Shown: piece by piece, positions 1 to 14,200 of the stretch
Layout: every line of letters starts with the position of its first letter
How positions within the stretch are numbered: the first letter of the stretch is position 1
Assembly (NCBI RefSeq): GCF_032854445.1
Contig: NC_088299.1
Span: 18,719,608 to 18,783,607, forward strand
Reading direction: 5' to 3'
DNA length: 64,000 bases
Origin: Liolophura sinensis
Lineage: Eukaryota; Mollusca; Polyplacophora; Chitonida; Chitonidae
Made by a program: the position numbers and the translations under genes
The notes under the pieces: model-generated
Told to the model about the DNA's origin: nothing
Seen by the model: the letters and a program-made list of their open reading frames with translations, nothing else
The model's database searches: none

Positions 1-491
1 GACACATGACACTGGACAGACATTGGGGAATGCAGGGACACATGACGATGGATAGACATTGGGGAATGCAGGGAAACATGACGGTGGACAGACATTGGGA
101 ATTGCAGGGACACATGGCGGTGGACAGACATTGGGGAATGCAGGGACACATGACAGTGGACAGACATTGGGGAATGCAGGGACACATGACAATGGACAGA
201 CATTGGGGAATGCAGGGACACATGACGGTGGACAGATATTGGGGAATGCAGGGACACATGACGACGGACAGACATTGGGGAATGCAGGGACACATGACGG
301 TGGACAGACATTGGGGAATGCAGAAAGACACGACGGTGGACAGACATTGTGGAATCCAGGGACACATGACGGCGGACAGACACTGTGGAGTGCAGGGACA
401 CATGACGGCGGACAGACATTGGGGAATGCAGGGACACATGACGATGGACAGACATTGGGGAATGCAGGGACACATGACAATGGATAGAAAC
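1..491. repeat. 36-bp minisatellite, about 13 copies
   Basis: The unit reads GGACAGACATTGGGGAATGC followed by AGGGACACATGACGGT with small variation, and the array runs off the left edge. Because 36 is a multiple of three it leaves two long open plus-strand frames, which are not genes. It lies in the IPO4 intron after exon 23. I cannot tell whether it templates a downstream exon. Confidence 0.9.
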
Positions 492-769
492 TGGGAATCA
501 CTACGTTATCCTACAAAGAATTTCTGGCTTGAAGTTCAACTTCACACTCATTGGGAGATCAAAGTACATGTTGCCTTCCAAATTTACAGATATACTGCAT
601 CCCATTCCAAATTGCCAGGTGTACAGCTCACATGCCTGAAATACAAACAGCTTAGGCCTCAGTCTTATCATTTATCATTCAGACAGAAAACTATGTCTAC
701 TTTCCATTTTTTGATACAGCTGCCTGAACCACTGTTTCAGTTGAACATACATGCCTCATACTGTACGTG

Positions 770-2201
770 AATTGCTGAAGCTAATGGCTTAGCCTACCTT
801 GTGTGAGAAGATCTTGATGACAATTAGAATAGCCTCCACCTTCAGGCACGCCTCATGCTATAAGTGAATTGCTGTAGCTAATGGCTTAGCTTACCTTGTA
901 TGAGGAGATCTTCTTGGTGACAGTTAGAATAGCCTCCACCTCCAGGCACGCCTCATGCTATAAGTGAATTGCTGTAGTTAATGGCTTAGCTTACCTTGTT
1001 TGAGGAGATCTTCTTGGTGACAGTTAGAATAGCCTCCACCTCCAGGCATGCCTCATGCTATAAGTGAATTGCTGTAGTTAATGGCTTAGCTTACCTTGTT
1101 TGAGGAGATCTTCTTGGTGACAGTTAGAATAGCCTCCACCTCCAGGCACGCCTCATGCTATAAGTGAATTGCTGTAGCTAATGGCTTAGCTTACCTTGTT
1201 TGAGGAGATCTTCTTGGTGACAGTTAGAATAGCCTCCACCTCCAGGCATGCCTCATGCTCTATGTGAATTGCTGTAGTTAATGGCTTAGCTTACCTTGTT
1301 TGAGGAGATCTTCTTGGTGACAGTTAGAATAGCCTCCACCTCCAGGCACGCCTCATGCTATAAGTGAATTGCTGTAGTTAATGGCTTAGCTTACCTTGTT
1401 TGAGGAGATCTTCTTGGTGACAGTTAGAATAGCCTCCACCTCCAGGCATGCCTCATGCTATAAGTGAATTGCTGTAGTTAATGGCTTAGCTTACCTTGTT
1501 TGAGGAGATCTTCTTGGTGACAGTTAGAATAGCCTCCACCTCCAGGCACGCCTCATGCTCTATGTGAATTGCTGTAGCTAATGGCTTAGCCTACCTTGTG
1601 TGAGAAGATCTTGATGACAATTAGAATAGCCTCCACCTTCAGGCACGCCTCATGCTATAAGTGAATTGCTGTAGCTAATGGCTTAGCTTACCTTGTTTGA
1701 GGAGATCTTCTTGGTGACAGTTAGAATAGCCTCCACCTCCAGGCACGCCTCATGCTCTATGTGAATTGCTGTAGTTAATGGCTTAGCTTACCTTGTTTGA
1801 GGAGATCTTCTTGGTGACAGTTAGAATAGCCTCCACCTCCAGGCACGCCTCATGCTCTATGTGAATTGCTGTAGTTAATGGCTTAGCTTACCTTGTTTGA
1901 GGAGATCTTCTTGGTGACAGTTAGAATAGCCTCCACCTCCAGGCACGCCTCATGCTCTATGTGAATTGCTGTAGTTAATGGCTTAGCTTACCTTGTTTGA
2001 GGAGATCTTCTTGGTGACAGTTAGAATAGCCTCCACCTCCAGGCACGCCTCATGCTCTATGTGAATTGCTGTAGTTAATGGCTTAGCTTACCTTGTTTGA
2101 GGAGATCTTCTTGGTGACAGTTAGAATAGCCTCCACGGTGCCCTCCACCTCCAGGCACGCCTCATGCTGTACATGTTGCTGTAGCTAATGACTTAGCCTA
2201 C
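770..2201. repeat. 100-bp array copying the 3' end and 5' splice site of IPO4 exon 23
   Basis: About 14 units of 100 bp start at the exon-23 donor. Each unit on the minus strand holds the last 60-72 nt of exon 23 (GCCTGGAGGTGGAGG to CAAACAAG), a donor GTAAGC, about 30 nt of intron, and ACTACAG. The genuine exon uses GTAGGC. The copy next to the exon (about 2105-2165) keeps the 12 nt GGCACCGTGGAG present in the exon; all farther copies have lost it. This shows the array grew out from the exon. Positions 492-769 hold no recognisable feature. Confidence 0.9.
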
Positions 2202-5200
2202 CTTGTGTGAGAAGATCTTCTTGATGACAGTTAGAATAGCTTCCACGGTGCCCTCCACCTCCAGGCACACCAGTTTGGCCTTGTCTATGATCTCCTCTAG
2301 AGTCTCAAACGCTGTCATGACCACGATCCTTTCTGGCTCTGTCTCTATGATCTCCAGCAGTTTGGGTATTACTGTGCTTGTCATGGTCTTTAGGGCTGAA
2401 ACAACGACAACAACAACTACAAACAGTGAGTATAGGGTTACAGCTAAGAACACTCATACTTCTGACCGGCCTTTTTTGCTTTCAGTGACAGTCACATTGA
2501 AATTGTCCCAAAATTTCACAAATTGTGTCTTGTGTCACATTTTGTCTCCTGTCACAGGAACTGTGATCTCTGGTGTATCTATTTCTCCACTCTCACACAA
2601 GCACAAAACCAAAGCAAAGACACAGATGGATCAATTCTAGTTTTTCCACATAAAATGGTGTCAACAAACAGTGCCCATTAAAGGCCAATCATCACTTGGG
2701 TTTTCATGCAAAACCCACCACCCCATCCCTCACACCTTCATCCCTCCCAAAAAAGTTGAATGCTACTTCCAATTATCATGTTATGTAATACAGTCACATG
2801 TCCAACACACCTGTTCCTGTTTCCTCCGATTTGGTTTGGTGATACTCATTAGCCAGGCACGTGCAGAGAGACCCCACTCCCATCACAGCGCCCTTCCTCA
2901 CATTGGAAGCTGGGTAAGAGAGCATGCGCAACAACTGGGCAAAGCTCTTCTCCATGTACGGCATAAACGCTGGCCTACAAACAACAACAAGGTCAAATCA
3001 ATGGTAAACTCAATGGCAAAGCATGTGTTTTTTTTCAAGCATATGCAACCAGATATATACGTGTACCTCCTAGTTTCTTGCAAAATGTTACTAAAAGGTT
3101 TATGTGAAAACTTTTTTCCTGCTTTGTGTCTTGTGTAAACAACTGGCAACAGAATCATTGGTTACAGCATACTGAGGAAAAACTTCATTCAACTGGATGG
3201 AGAAAACATCAGTATCCAGGCTGGAACATTCCCTGTCCAGGCCACCCAACTAGATGGAGAATACATCAGTATCCAGGCTGGAACATTCCCTGTCCAGGCC
3301 GCCCAACTAGATGGAGAATACATCAGTATCCAGGCTGGAACATTCCCTGTCCAGGCCACCCAACTAGATGGAGAATACATCAGTATCCAGGCTGGAACAT
3401 TCCTTGTCCAGGCCGCCCAACTAGATGGAGAATACATCAGTATCCAGGCTGGAACATTCCTTGTCCAGGCCGCCCAACTAGATGGAGAATACATCAGTAT
3501 CCAGGCTGGAACATTCCTTGTCCAGGCCGCCCAACTAGATGGAGAATACATCAGTATCCAGGCTGGAACATTCCTTGTCCAGGCCGCCCAACTGGATGGA
3601 GAATACATCAGTATCCAGGCTGGAACATTCCGTGTCCAGGCCGCTCAACTAGATGGAGAATACATCAGTATCCAGGCTGGAACATTCCCTGTCCAGGCCA
3701 CCCAACTAGATGGAGAATACATCAGTATCCAGGCTGGAACATTCCTTGTCCAGGCCGCCCAACTAGATGGAGAATACATCAGTATCCAGGCTGGAACATT
3801 CCTTGTCCAGACCGCTCAACTAGATGGAGAATACATCAGTATCCAGGCTGGAACATTCCTTGTTCAGGCCGCCCAACTAGATGGAGAATGCATCAGTATC
3901 CAGGCTGGAACATTCCTTGTCCAGGCTGCCCAACTGGATGGAGGAAACATCAGTATCCAGGCTGGAACATTCCTTGCCCAGGCCGCCCAACTAGATGGAG
4001 AATACATCAGTATCCAGGCTGGAACATTCCCTGTCCAGGCCACCCAACTAGATGGAGAATACATCAGTATCCAGGCTGGAACATTCCTTGTCCAGGCCGC
4101 CCAACTAGATGGAGAATACATCAGTATCCAGGCTGGAACATTCCTTGTCCAGGCCGCTCAACTAGATGGAGAATACATCAGTATCCAGGCTGGAACATTC
4201 CCTGTCCAGGCCACCCAACTAGATGGAGAATACATCAGTATCCAGGCTGGAACATTCCGTGTCCAGGCCGCCCAACTAGATGGAGAATACATCAGTATCC
4301 AGGCTGGAACATTCCTTGTCCAGACCGCCCAACTAGATGGAGGAAAACATCAGTATCCAGGCTGGAACATTCCTTGTCCAGGCCGCTCAACTAAATGGAG
4401 AATACATCAGTATCCAGGCTGGAACATTCCTTGTCCAGGCCGCCCAACTAGATGGAGAATACATCAGTATCCAGGCTGGAACATTCCTTGTCCAGGCCGC
4501 CCAACTAGATGGAGAATACATCAGTGTCCAGGCTGGAACATTCCTTGTCCAGGCCGCCCAACTGGATGGAGAATACATCAGTATCCAGGCCGGAATATTC
4601 CTTTTCCAGGCCGCCCAGAGAGCTGTACTAAGCGTACATGTAGCTACTGCCATTACATCCATCGGGCATACACGTTAATTATTGTTTTATTAGGTTGGAG
4701 AAAAACAGCCATTTTTAGATACTTTCTGATAAAGTTGTAGTACGTGACCAATGTGATGGCTACATAATAACATCCCCAAGCCATCCTACACGTAGATACT
4801 CACCCTGCATTAGCCGCTAACTCTCCCAATGAGCTACAGGCGTCTTCCTTTTCATCGAGGTATGCATTCTCTACTGACACCCTGCCAAAAACAACACACA
4901 GTACTCAGATACTTTGTCAAAACAAAGAATATACCATTACTACTCTTTGTCAAAACCCAGTAAAAAACTCTTTGTCAAAGCCAAGCATGAAATACCCCAA
5001 TATTCACCCTTTGAGGTCCTCTTCTTCCTCTTCACTCTCTTCGGCTATATCTTCACTATCACTCACTTCTGTGTCATTCAACAAGTTATCTATCTTCTTC
5101 TTTTCATCTGCTAAATGGGCCTGTGGAAATAAAATCAGAACATAACATTACAAGTGCCAATGCAAACACACCTGTGTGCATTTACTGCTTTGGTCAGGTA

Positions 5201-8200
5201 GAAGTAAAATGAAATCTTACTACTTTAATTGAAAGAAAGGAATTATGAATGTCTGTTCTTGAATTTTTTTTTTCCACAACCGTTCACCTGCTCGACTTCT
5301 CGCGAGCTAGTCAGGTGTACTTCTCAGAACCCAAGAGAATGCAGTGTCAAACATGCAAAACTTGCACTATCACTATTGGGCGCTGCTCTGGTATTCAAAA
5401 CAAAGACACGAAACAAGCCACCTGTACATATATTTTGACCTTCCAAAGATATAAGAAGTTAAAACATACAAGTTGAAAGTAAGCTTGGAAATCATGAAAA
5501 ACATGACAGCTATTGTTTTTCATGATTAAGTTCAGATATTATGAAGAGGAATGTCAAGGTCGTCTTCCCACCTGTACTCCCTCCACAGACATAATGGACT
5601 CGGTCATCAAATGGACCATCTGTGGGAGAAATTCTGCCACATCAGCTTTGAGAAGGGTGGACAGGGCAGCAAACAGGCCATACCTAAACAAAAATACCAC
5701 CATAACCACAGAGTCCTTGAGCCATCAAACACCAGGTATATAAGAGGGATCAGGCATGTACCCCATTGACAGCTTCTTCAGCAGAATTCGCGAAGTTAAA
5801 TGTCCACCAGTTTGACAAAAGCAGCATTTTTTTTTTAAATTATCATATTAAGAGTGGCTAAAAAACATTTCACAAAAAGGTAGGATATTAAAACAACTTC
5901 ATAAGATACTCATAAAAACTTATTTGTCTTTTAAGTTATGTTGTTTGCTATGTATATCAAAAGCCCACGTATATCAGCTTATGTATTATGTATTACATGT
6001 CCGTACACACATCTGCGTAGATCTGGGTCATTGACGTTCTCTATCAAGTTGAGCCCCATCTGTACACATTCTCTGGACAAAGGCAGGAAGGCACTGGCAC
6101 CTACAGTCCGTGCTAACACAGCCAATGTGTCTGCAATCACAACAAAGGCTTTTCACCAATTTAAACTGGAATTTATCAACTTGGTTTTTAACGCCATAGT
6201 AACCATCTCCTCCGATTTATCATAGCAGTCATATATATGGACGAGATTTCAGGAAACTGGACGAGCACAGGGAAACCACATCAAGCCTCCTGACAAAGCC
6301 ACAGCCAGGAGCAGCCCTCATATACATGGACGAGGGTTGAGGAAACTGGACGAGTACAGGGAAACCACAACAACCCTCCTGACAAAGCCACAGCCACTAG
6401 CAGCTCTCATATACATGGACGATGGTTGAGGAAACTGGACGAGCACAGGGAAACCACAACAACCCTCCTGACAAAGCCACAGCCCTCTCTGATGGATTGT
6501 GCTGATTTATTTATTTTATTTTGTTAATTACTTGACTGGGGACCATCCACAGGTTGCCAGCAGACCACATTGTTGAGAGGCTACCGAGGACACATCGTGC
6601 TGCACTAGCAGCCTAGCCATTTGGCCATGGAGGCCCCCCCCACCCCCCAGATTGTGTCAATGTAGTCTTTATATCACTGCATCCAAGAATGGATCTAGAG
6701 GAAAGTTAATGACTGCAATAATCAAGATATACACAAAGGTCATTTTAATTCCAGTCTTATTCCACACCTGTATACTCAAAACTATACTCTATCCACAACA
6801 GACCAATAAAATCTATCTATTCTATGCTCTGTCAAAAGACTCATGGTTTTCTGATACTGGTGAAAAAGGCGTAAACCATGTTAACTACTGAGCCCTCCAT
6901 ACGAGAAAAATATCTTGGCAAACGAGTACAAATTTTCAAAGTAGAAGTGGAGGTGTCTCTCCACTGTAAGTTAACATTTGCTTAACTTACAGCGGCAGAG
7001 TCTACCAAGTCTCGCACTTCCAACGAAATAAAAAACAACTTTAGTCATATCTGGCACCACGGATCACCCACAAGTGAAACATAAATACAAGTGTACAGTA
7101 CAGCCGGATCCTAACCATCAATCCTACACCCACTGCCGGAGGATACATTGACAGTCGGCCATGGTCATGAACCTGTACCTTGAGCATATCCTCTGTCTCT
7201 GGTTTAGACAGGAACATCTTTAGTCCTGCCAGTACCTGAGGGAAAGCTGTGGGAGCACAGACAGCACTGCACACTTACCTCTGGCCTGCACCTGTAACTT
7301 CAGCATATCTTCTGTCTCTGGTTTAGACAGGAACATCTTTAGCCCTGCCAGTACCTGAGGGAAAGCTGTGGGAGCACAGACAGCACTGCACACTTACCTC
7401 TAGCCTGCACCTATAACTTCAGCATATCTTCTGTCTCTGCTTCAAACAGGAACACCTTTAGCTCTTCCAGTACATGAGGGAAGGCTGTGGGAGCACAAAC
7501 AGAACTGAACACTTACCTCTGGCCTACACCTGTAACTTCAGCATATCTCCTGTCTCTGGTTTAGACAGGAACACCTTTAGCTCTGCCAGTACCTGAGGGA
7601 AGGCTGTGGGAGCACAGACAGAACTGCACACTTACCTCTAGCCTAAACCTGCAACTTCAGCATATCTTCTGTTGCTGGTTTAGACAGAACACCTTTAGCT
7701 CTGCCAGTACCTGAGGGAAGGCTGTGGGAGCACAGACAGCACTGCACACTTACCTCTGGCCTACACCTGTAACTTCAGCATAATCTTCTCTCTCTGGTTT
7801 AGACAGTAACATCTTTAGCTCTGCCAGTACCTGAGGGAAGGCTGTGGAAGCACAGACAGCACTGTACACTTACCTCTGGCCTACACCTGTAACTTCAGCC
7901 TTTAGCTCTGCTAGTACCTGAGGGAAGGCTGTGGGAGCACAGACAGAAATGCACACTTACCTCTAGCCTACACCTGTAACTTCAGCATAATCTTCTGTCT
8001 CTGGTTTAGACAGAACACCTTCAGCTCTGCCAGTACCTGAGGGAAGGCTGTGGGAGCACAGACAGAACTGCACACTTGCCTCTGGCCTACACCTGTAAAT
8101 TCAGCATAATCTTCTGTTCTGGTTTAGACAGGAACACCTTTAGCTCTGCCAGTACCTGAGGGAAGGCTGTGGGAGCACAGACAGCACTGAACACTTACCT

Positions 8201-11200
8201 CTGGCCTACACCTGTAACTTCAGCATATCTCCTGTCTCTGGTTTTGACAGAACACCTTCAGCTCTGCCAGTACATGAGGGAAGGCTGTGGGAGCACAGAC
8301 AGAGCTGCACACTTACCTCTGGCCTACACCTGCAACTTCAGCATATCTTCTGTCTCTGGTTTAAAAAGGAACACGTTTAGTTCTGCCAGTACCTGAGGGA
8401 AGGCTGTGGGAGCACAGACAGCACTGCACACTTACCCATGGCCTGTACCTGTAAGGAAGGCTGTGGGAGCACACTTACCTATGGCCTGCACCTGTAACTT
8501 CAGCATATCCTCTGTCTCTGGTTTAGAGAGGAACACCTTTAGTTCTGCCAGTACCTGCAGGAAGTAAGGCTGCATGCCTTCCTTGGCTGCGTTAGCTGTC
8601 AACAATCGAAGAATCAACCTATTCACCTGTGCACTGTCAGGATGTTCAAACAACACAAAAGTTTGGGATGAATATGTGTATATGTTATAAACATTCTTCA
8701 TTTGTCCCTGTATTCGAACAGAACAGAACAAAGAGGATGCAAGAAAAACAATTTGGGAATTATGCTGTTACAATTTCTGACCTCCTGAAAACTTTGAAAA
8801 AACCCTGCCTAATTTTTCCAGTTTATCCAGAGCATGAAAATTTTGTTTTCATTTTTAAGGAAACTTGTAACCTGTAACATTGTGTACGGACACTAACATA
8901 CCTGCTGCTCCAATAGCACTGATAGCTAGCTCCCTCATGCTGGGTTTAACGTTGGATCTCAGGACAGACAGAAGGTGGTCCATCAAGGTGGGCAGGTAGG
9001 GTAAAATACGCTTCCCTGGAAAATACAAAGAAGTCTAAACTTTAGTACAGCAGAAAGGGTAAAACACACTCCAATTACTCTATGAAATACAACTAAGACA
9101 TTAAAGAATCACAGAAGGCAGACTGGTTAAATACATTTACAGGGTTTGTGGCCATTAGAGAGTTGGGGTGGGTGGAAAAATTAACACTACAAGTGTTGTT
9201 TGACGAAGTATTCCAAGAACTCATACATGCCACCCGCCTCACCTAGATTCTCACAGAACATCTCCAGTGCGTAGTAACATTTGCCGATCCCAGTTGGGTT
9301 TGTCGCCTCCTCCTGCACTGCCTGGCTGATGTTACCGTAGATCAGGGGAAGTATCTCTGATGCATACTTGCTTATCTGCGGCTGATGTTAAAAGCAAATA
9401 CATACATTAATCTGACTGCTTTAGTCACTTAAACATATGTTCAAATTAATCCTTGCCCAGGCTGGAATGTAGGCTTTTTCTTTTCTTAAAGTTTGTATTT
9501 GTCAGTACGAGTGAGAGAAATAAGGCTAGATTGACTGACTGGTTGATTGATTGGTACTTAATGCTGGATGAGAGCATCTGACACACACCACACCTGAAGG
9601 TCCTCACAGAACTGACCCACGGTAAACGGAGCTGTGTTCTTCACTCCATGGCCACAGATTGATTGATTGATAAGCATTTAAGTGCTGGATGAGAGCATCT
9701 GACACACAACACACCTGAAGGTCCTCACAGAACTGACCCAGGGTAAACAGAGCTGCGTTCTTCACTCCATGGCCACAGATTGATTGATTGATAAGCATTT
9801 AAGTGCTGGATGAGAGCATCTGACACACACCACACCTGAAGGTCCTCACAGAACTGACCCAGGGTAAACAGAGCTGCGTTCTTCACTCCATGGCCACAGA
9901 TTGATTGATTGATAAGCATTTAAGTGCTGGATGAGAGCATCTGACACACACCACACCTGAAGGTCCTCACAGAACTGACCCACGGTAAACAGAGCTGCGT
10001 TCTTCACTCCATGGCCATAGATTGATTGATTGATAAGCATTTAAATGCTGGATGAGAGCATCTGACACACAACACACCTGAAGGTCCTCACAGAACTGAC
10101 CCACGGTAAACAGAGCTGTGTTCTTCACTCCATGGCCACAGATTGATTGATTGATAAGCATTTAAGTGCTGGATGAGAGCATCTGACACACAGCACACCT
10201 TAAGGTTCTCACAGAACTCACCCACGGTAAACAGAGCTGTGTTCTTCACTCCATGGCCACCGATTGATTGATTGATAAGCATTTAAATGCTGGATGAGAG
10301 CATCTGACACACAACACACCTGAAGGTCCTCACAGAACTCACCCAGGGTAAACAGAGCTGTGTTCTTCACTCCATGGCCACAGATTGATTGATTGATAAG
10401 CATTTAAATGCTGGATGAGAGCATCTGACACACAACACACCTGAAGGTCCTCACAGAACTGACCCAGGGTAAACAGAGCTGCGTTCTTCACTCCATGGCC
10501 ACAGATTGATTGATTGATAAGCATTTAAATGCTGGATGAGAGCATCTGACACACACCACACCTGAAGGTCCTCACAGAACTGACCCAGGGTAAACAGAGC
10601 TGTGTTCTTCACTCCATGGCCATTGATTGATTGATTAGCATTTAAATGCTGGACCAGAGCATCTGACACAGTACTTACCTGAAGGTACTCAGAGAACTGA
10701 CCCAGGGTAAAAAGAGCAGCATTCTTAACACGATGATCACTGTCATTTAGACCTTTGTACACACATTGTAAAACGTCATTCAAATGTCTGAAAGACAATG
10801 ATAAAGAATACAATGGTGAAATACACAATGCAAAAATACTGAATAATGAAATACACTGAAATACACAATGCTAAAATACACAATGCTAAAATACACACTG
10901 ATGAAATAAACAATGATGAAATACACAGTCATACGAAAGACTTTAAATATGGCGCTTGTTGCTGCTTCGCTTGGTGCTCAGCACAGAGAGCTTAGAGCAA
11001 GGAAACAGGGCTGGTTGGCCTGGTGTCAGTATGATGTGACTGGGTGAGGTGTCACGTCTGGTGTCTTTAGCATGATACCTCAGTGGCAGCAGGATTTTGG
11101 CGGCATGGACTCGCCCTGCCACAAGACACAGTACCTGTATACACACCTAATGACTTCTCGACGTCATATGACTGAAAAATTGTTAAGTATGACGTTAAAA

Positions 11201-14200
11201 CGCAGGCATTCCTTCATTCATTTAGAATGAATACATATTCATTACAACCATATCATTGCTTTTCATTTCGTGTATCTGTGATGACACTACACTGTCGGAT
11301 AACTTGACGTATTCAGGTGGAAGAAAGGCTAGGTGAAAATACTAAAATGATACAGTATGGTTCAGAAGGATTTGTAATCTGATAACACTGTCTAACCCTT
11401 ATAACTGAAGAGTCCTCACAAGCAAAATCTTCTGCAGTTTTTGTGAACTTTTCTCTTGTGATAGGATATTCCTTAAGTGACCTTTCATCAGGAAGATGTG
11501 ATATTTGCTGTAATGTATTTTACAAATTAGCAAAGTAACTCAGACTATTTTGACCTTTATCACTTAAGATGCAGAAGATTTCATACTGGAAGATTCCTGT
11601 TTATTCTAATCCAGTTCACTTGCATTGAATAATATAGGTATCTAATCAAACTTTTCACTCAACTATAAGTAGATAATCATAAAACTGAGCAAAGAAAGCA
11701 AAAAAAAAACAAAACAAAACGGAAGTGAACGGTTATGTTGCTAACTTTGTGGCAATGTAATCAGCACAGCCCTCCGTTATCACCGCCATGGCTAGGTATG
11801 CTGCTTTCCTGTGCTGCCACTTCTGATGGGACAAGGCAGGTTCTACCAGCACCATCTGCAAACACACAGACATATACAGACATGACAGCGATATCGTCTG
11901 CAAACATAGACACATATAGACATCACGGCAACATTGTTTGCAAACATACAGACATGACAGCGACCCATCTGTAAACACACAGACATATACAGACATGACG
12001 GCGACATCGTCTGCAAACATACACACACATATAGACATCATGACGACATTGTTTGCAAACATACAGACACACATAGACATCACGGCGACATTGTTTGCAA
12101 ACATACAGACATGACAGCGACACCATCTGAAAACATAGAGACATATATAGACATGATGGCGACACTGTCTGTAAACATACTGACATATATAAACACAGGG
12201 TTCATACACATATTTTAACCCTGAAATTCCAGGATATTTCAGGACTTTTTGCAGTGATTTTCCAGGAGTTTCCAGGACTATTTCCGGTTGACGGGCAGGG
12301 TGTGATTCATGCCTTTTGTACACACAAGCTGCTACATTTGTCAACCCAACATGTACAGTATCGGTTATTCTCGGTATCAGTATAATGGGACTCCCGCTGG
12401 ATGAGGGTCGTCCGACTCGTCACTGATAAGATAAGAGCAGTGGAAATCTATAGCCTGATGACTGGAGTTTATTAAAGCTAGTACTTGAGAATCTTTCACT
12501 TTCTTAACAGCCTATGGGGTTTCTAAATTGGGAGCTGGAGAGAACCACTGGACTTCGGAGAATTATAAACAATTCCTTCACTAGCGATGAACATTTGTTC
12601 ATGCAATTGAAGTGGTGAAAGGCTAATAAAAATGATTTTAAGCAAAAGTTGTCGGGTGCAAGGAGATCTGCAAGCACTTTTAATCACTTAGTCACCAAAG
12701 CCAATGAAAAATTAAGGTGAAAAACAATGAAAATTGTTAACCAAGACTGGATTCGAACCCACCACAGTTTGCAGATTTGTGACTATCTGACTGATAAAAC
12801 AAGACTATTTCATAGCAATAAAACTTACCGAAATCAGATGATCACATGACTGAGCTAATTGGCTAGGTACATACATGTACAACATATACCAGGGACATAT
12901 CCATGGCTATTTCAATACTGTTCACTGGTTTGGGAGCTTAAATTCTTAATTATTCCAGAATACATTTATTGAATACAACGTCCCCCACCCCGAGAATTTA
13001 TAAAACAAAGCACACCAATAATAAATTTCAAAACTTTACTGAGACACATTTTCACTGTTCAAGATAACTGATTATTTCTGTTGGTAAAGTCATGTCAACA
13101 AGAGAAAAGATAAGAAATTTAGTCATCCCTTAAGTTCATTTACTTTCTCATCTAGTTCAGTACAGAGAGCATTCAGTTCTTCTTTCTTTTGTCTGGCACT
13201 TCTACGTAGGCTATTTGATTTGGCAATGAAAGTTAGCTGGCTCGTCGTTTCAGCTTTCTCAGAATATTTGTCAGCTGATCGCTCTGATTTTAATATGTCT
13301 TTCTCAATCCGTGCTTTTTTTGTTTTTAGGGATTCAACCTCATCAAGAAATGCTTTTCTTTTTTTACGATCTTCTAAGTGTGTCATATACTTCTGCCTGG
13401 CTGCTCCAGCAGAAAGAAGCAATTGTTTACTGATGTATACCTTGGTTATTCCACCAACTGATTCAATGTGATCACAGATTATACGCTGTGAAACAAGGGA
13501 CTCTTCAAGAAGATTTTCAACCTCTATCTGACAGTTAACTGAAAAGCCCCGTTCGACAGATGCTTTGCCATGAGAAATTAGGAGAATGTCTCAGACAATG
13601 GTCCAGAGCTTCTTAAAGCACTCCTTTGTTCCAAAGGTCTGATGGAAAAGCAAATCCAGTCTGGAATCGTACGGCTTAAACGATTCGAACTGCGAGTGGT
13701 GTTCCACAACTGTTGTGTTAATGAAGTCCTCAAATTGAACTAATATATCATCACACTCCAATATCCCTCCCAATAATTTGTTTGCTTCCACCATTTTAGT
13801 TAGCAGTAGTTTCATTTTATCCAAACACTCTTGTTTTGATGTGGCGAGCTTCCTTGGGTCGAGACAGGTCAAGTATCTCGTCAGTGAATATTTCAGGAGA
13901 CACTTCTCCATGATCTTAGCTGTTGTCTTCACAAGAAAATCCTTGCATTGTGTTCTTTGTTCCATCACTTCTTGGTCACTCACTTTTGATGTGCTACATG
14001 TAGATGCCTGGATTTTTTTCAACTCGGCTTCAGCAGCAAACCCTAAATCAATCTTGTTGCAGGTCTTGTGAATTTTCTTGTCTTTTGGGTCTAGCTGCAA
14101 TAGTTTACTTATGGCTGAAGCATTAGTCAAAGAGTCTGTTTTCACAAATCGCCTCATTAGAGCTGAAAGTAATCTGAAAAGGTCATTGGCTAGGAATGGC

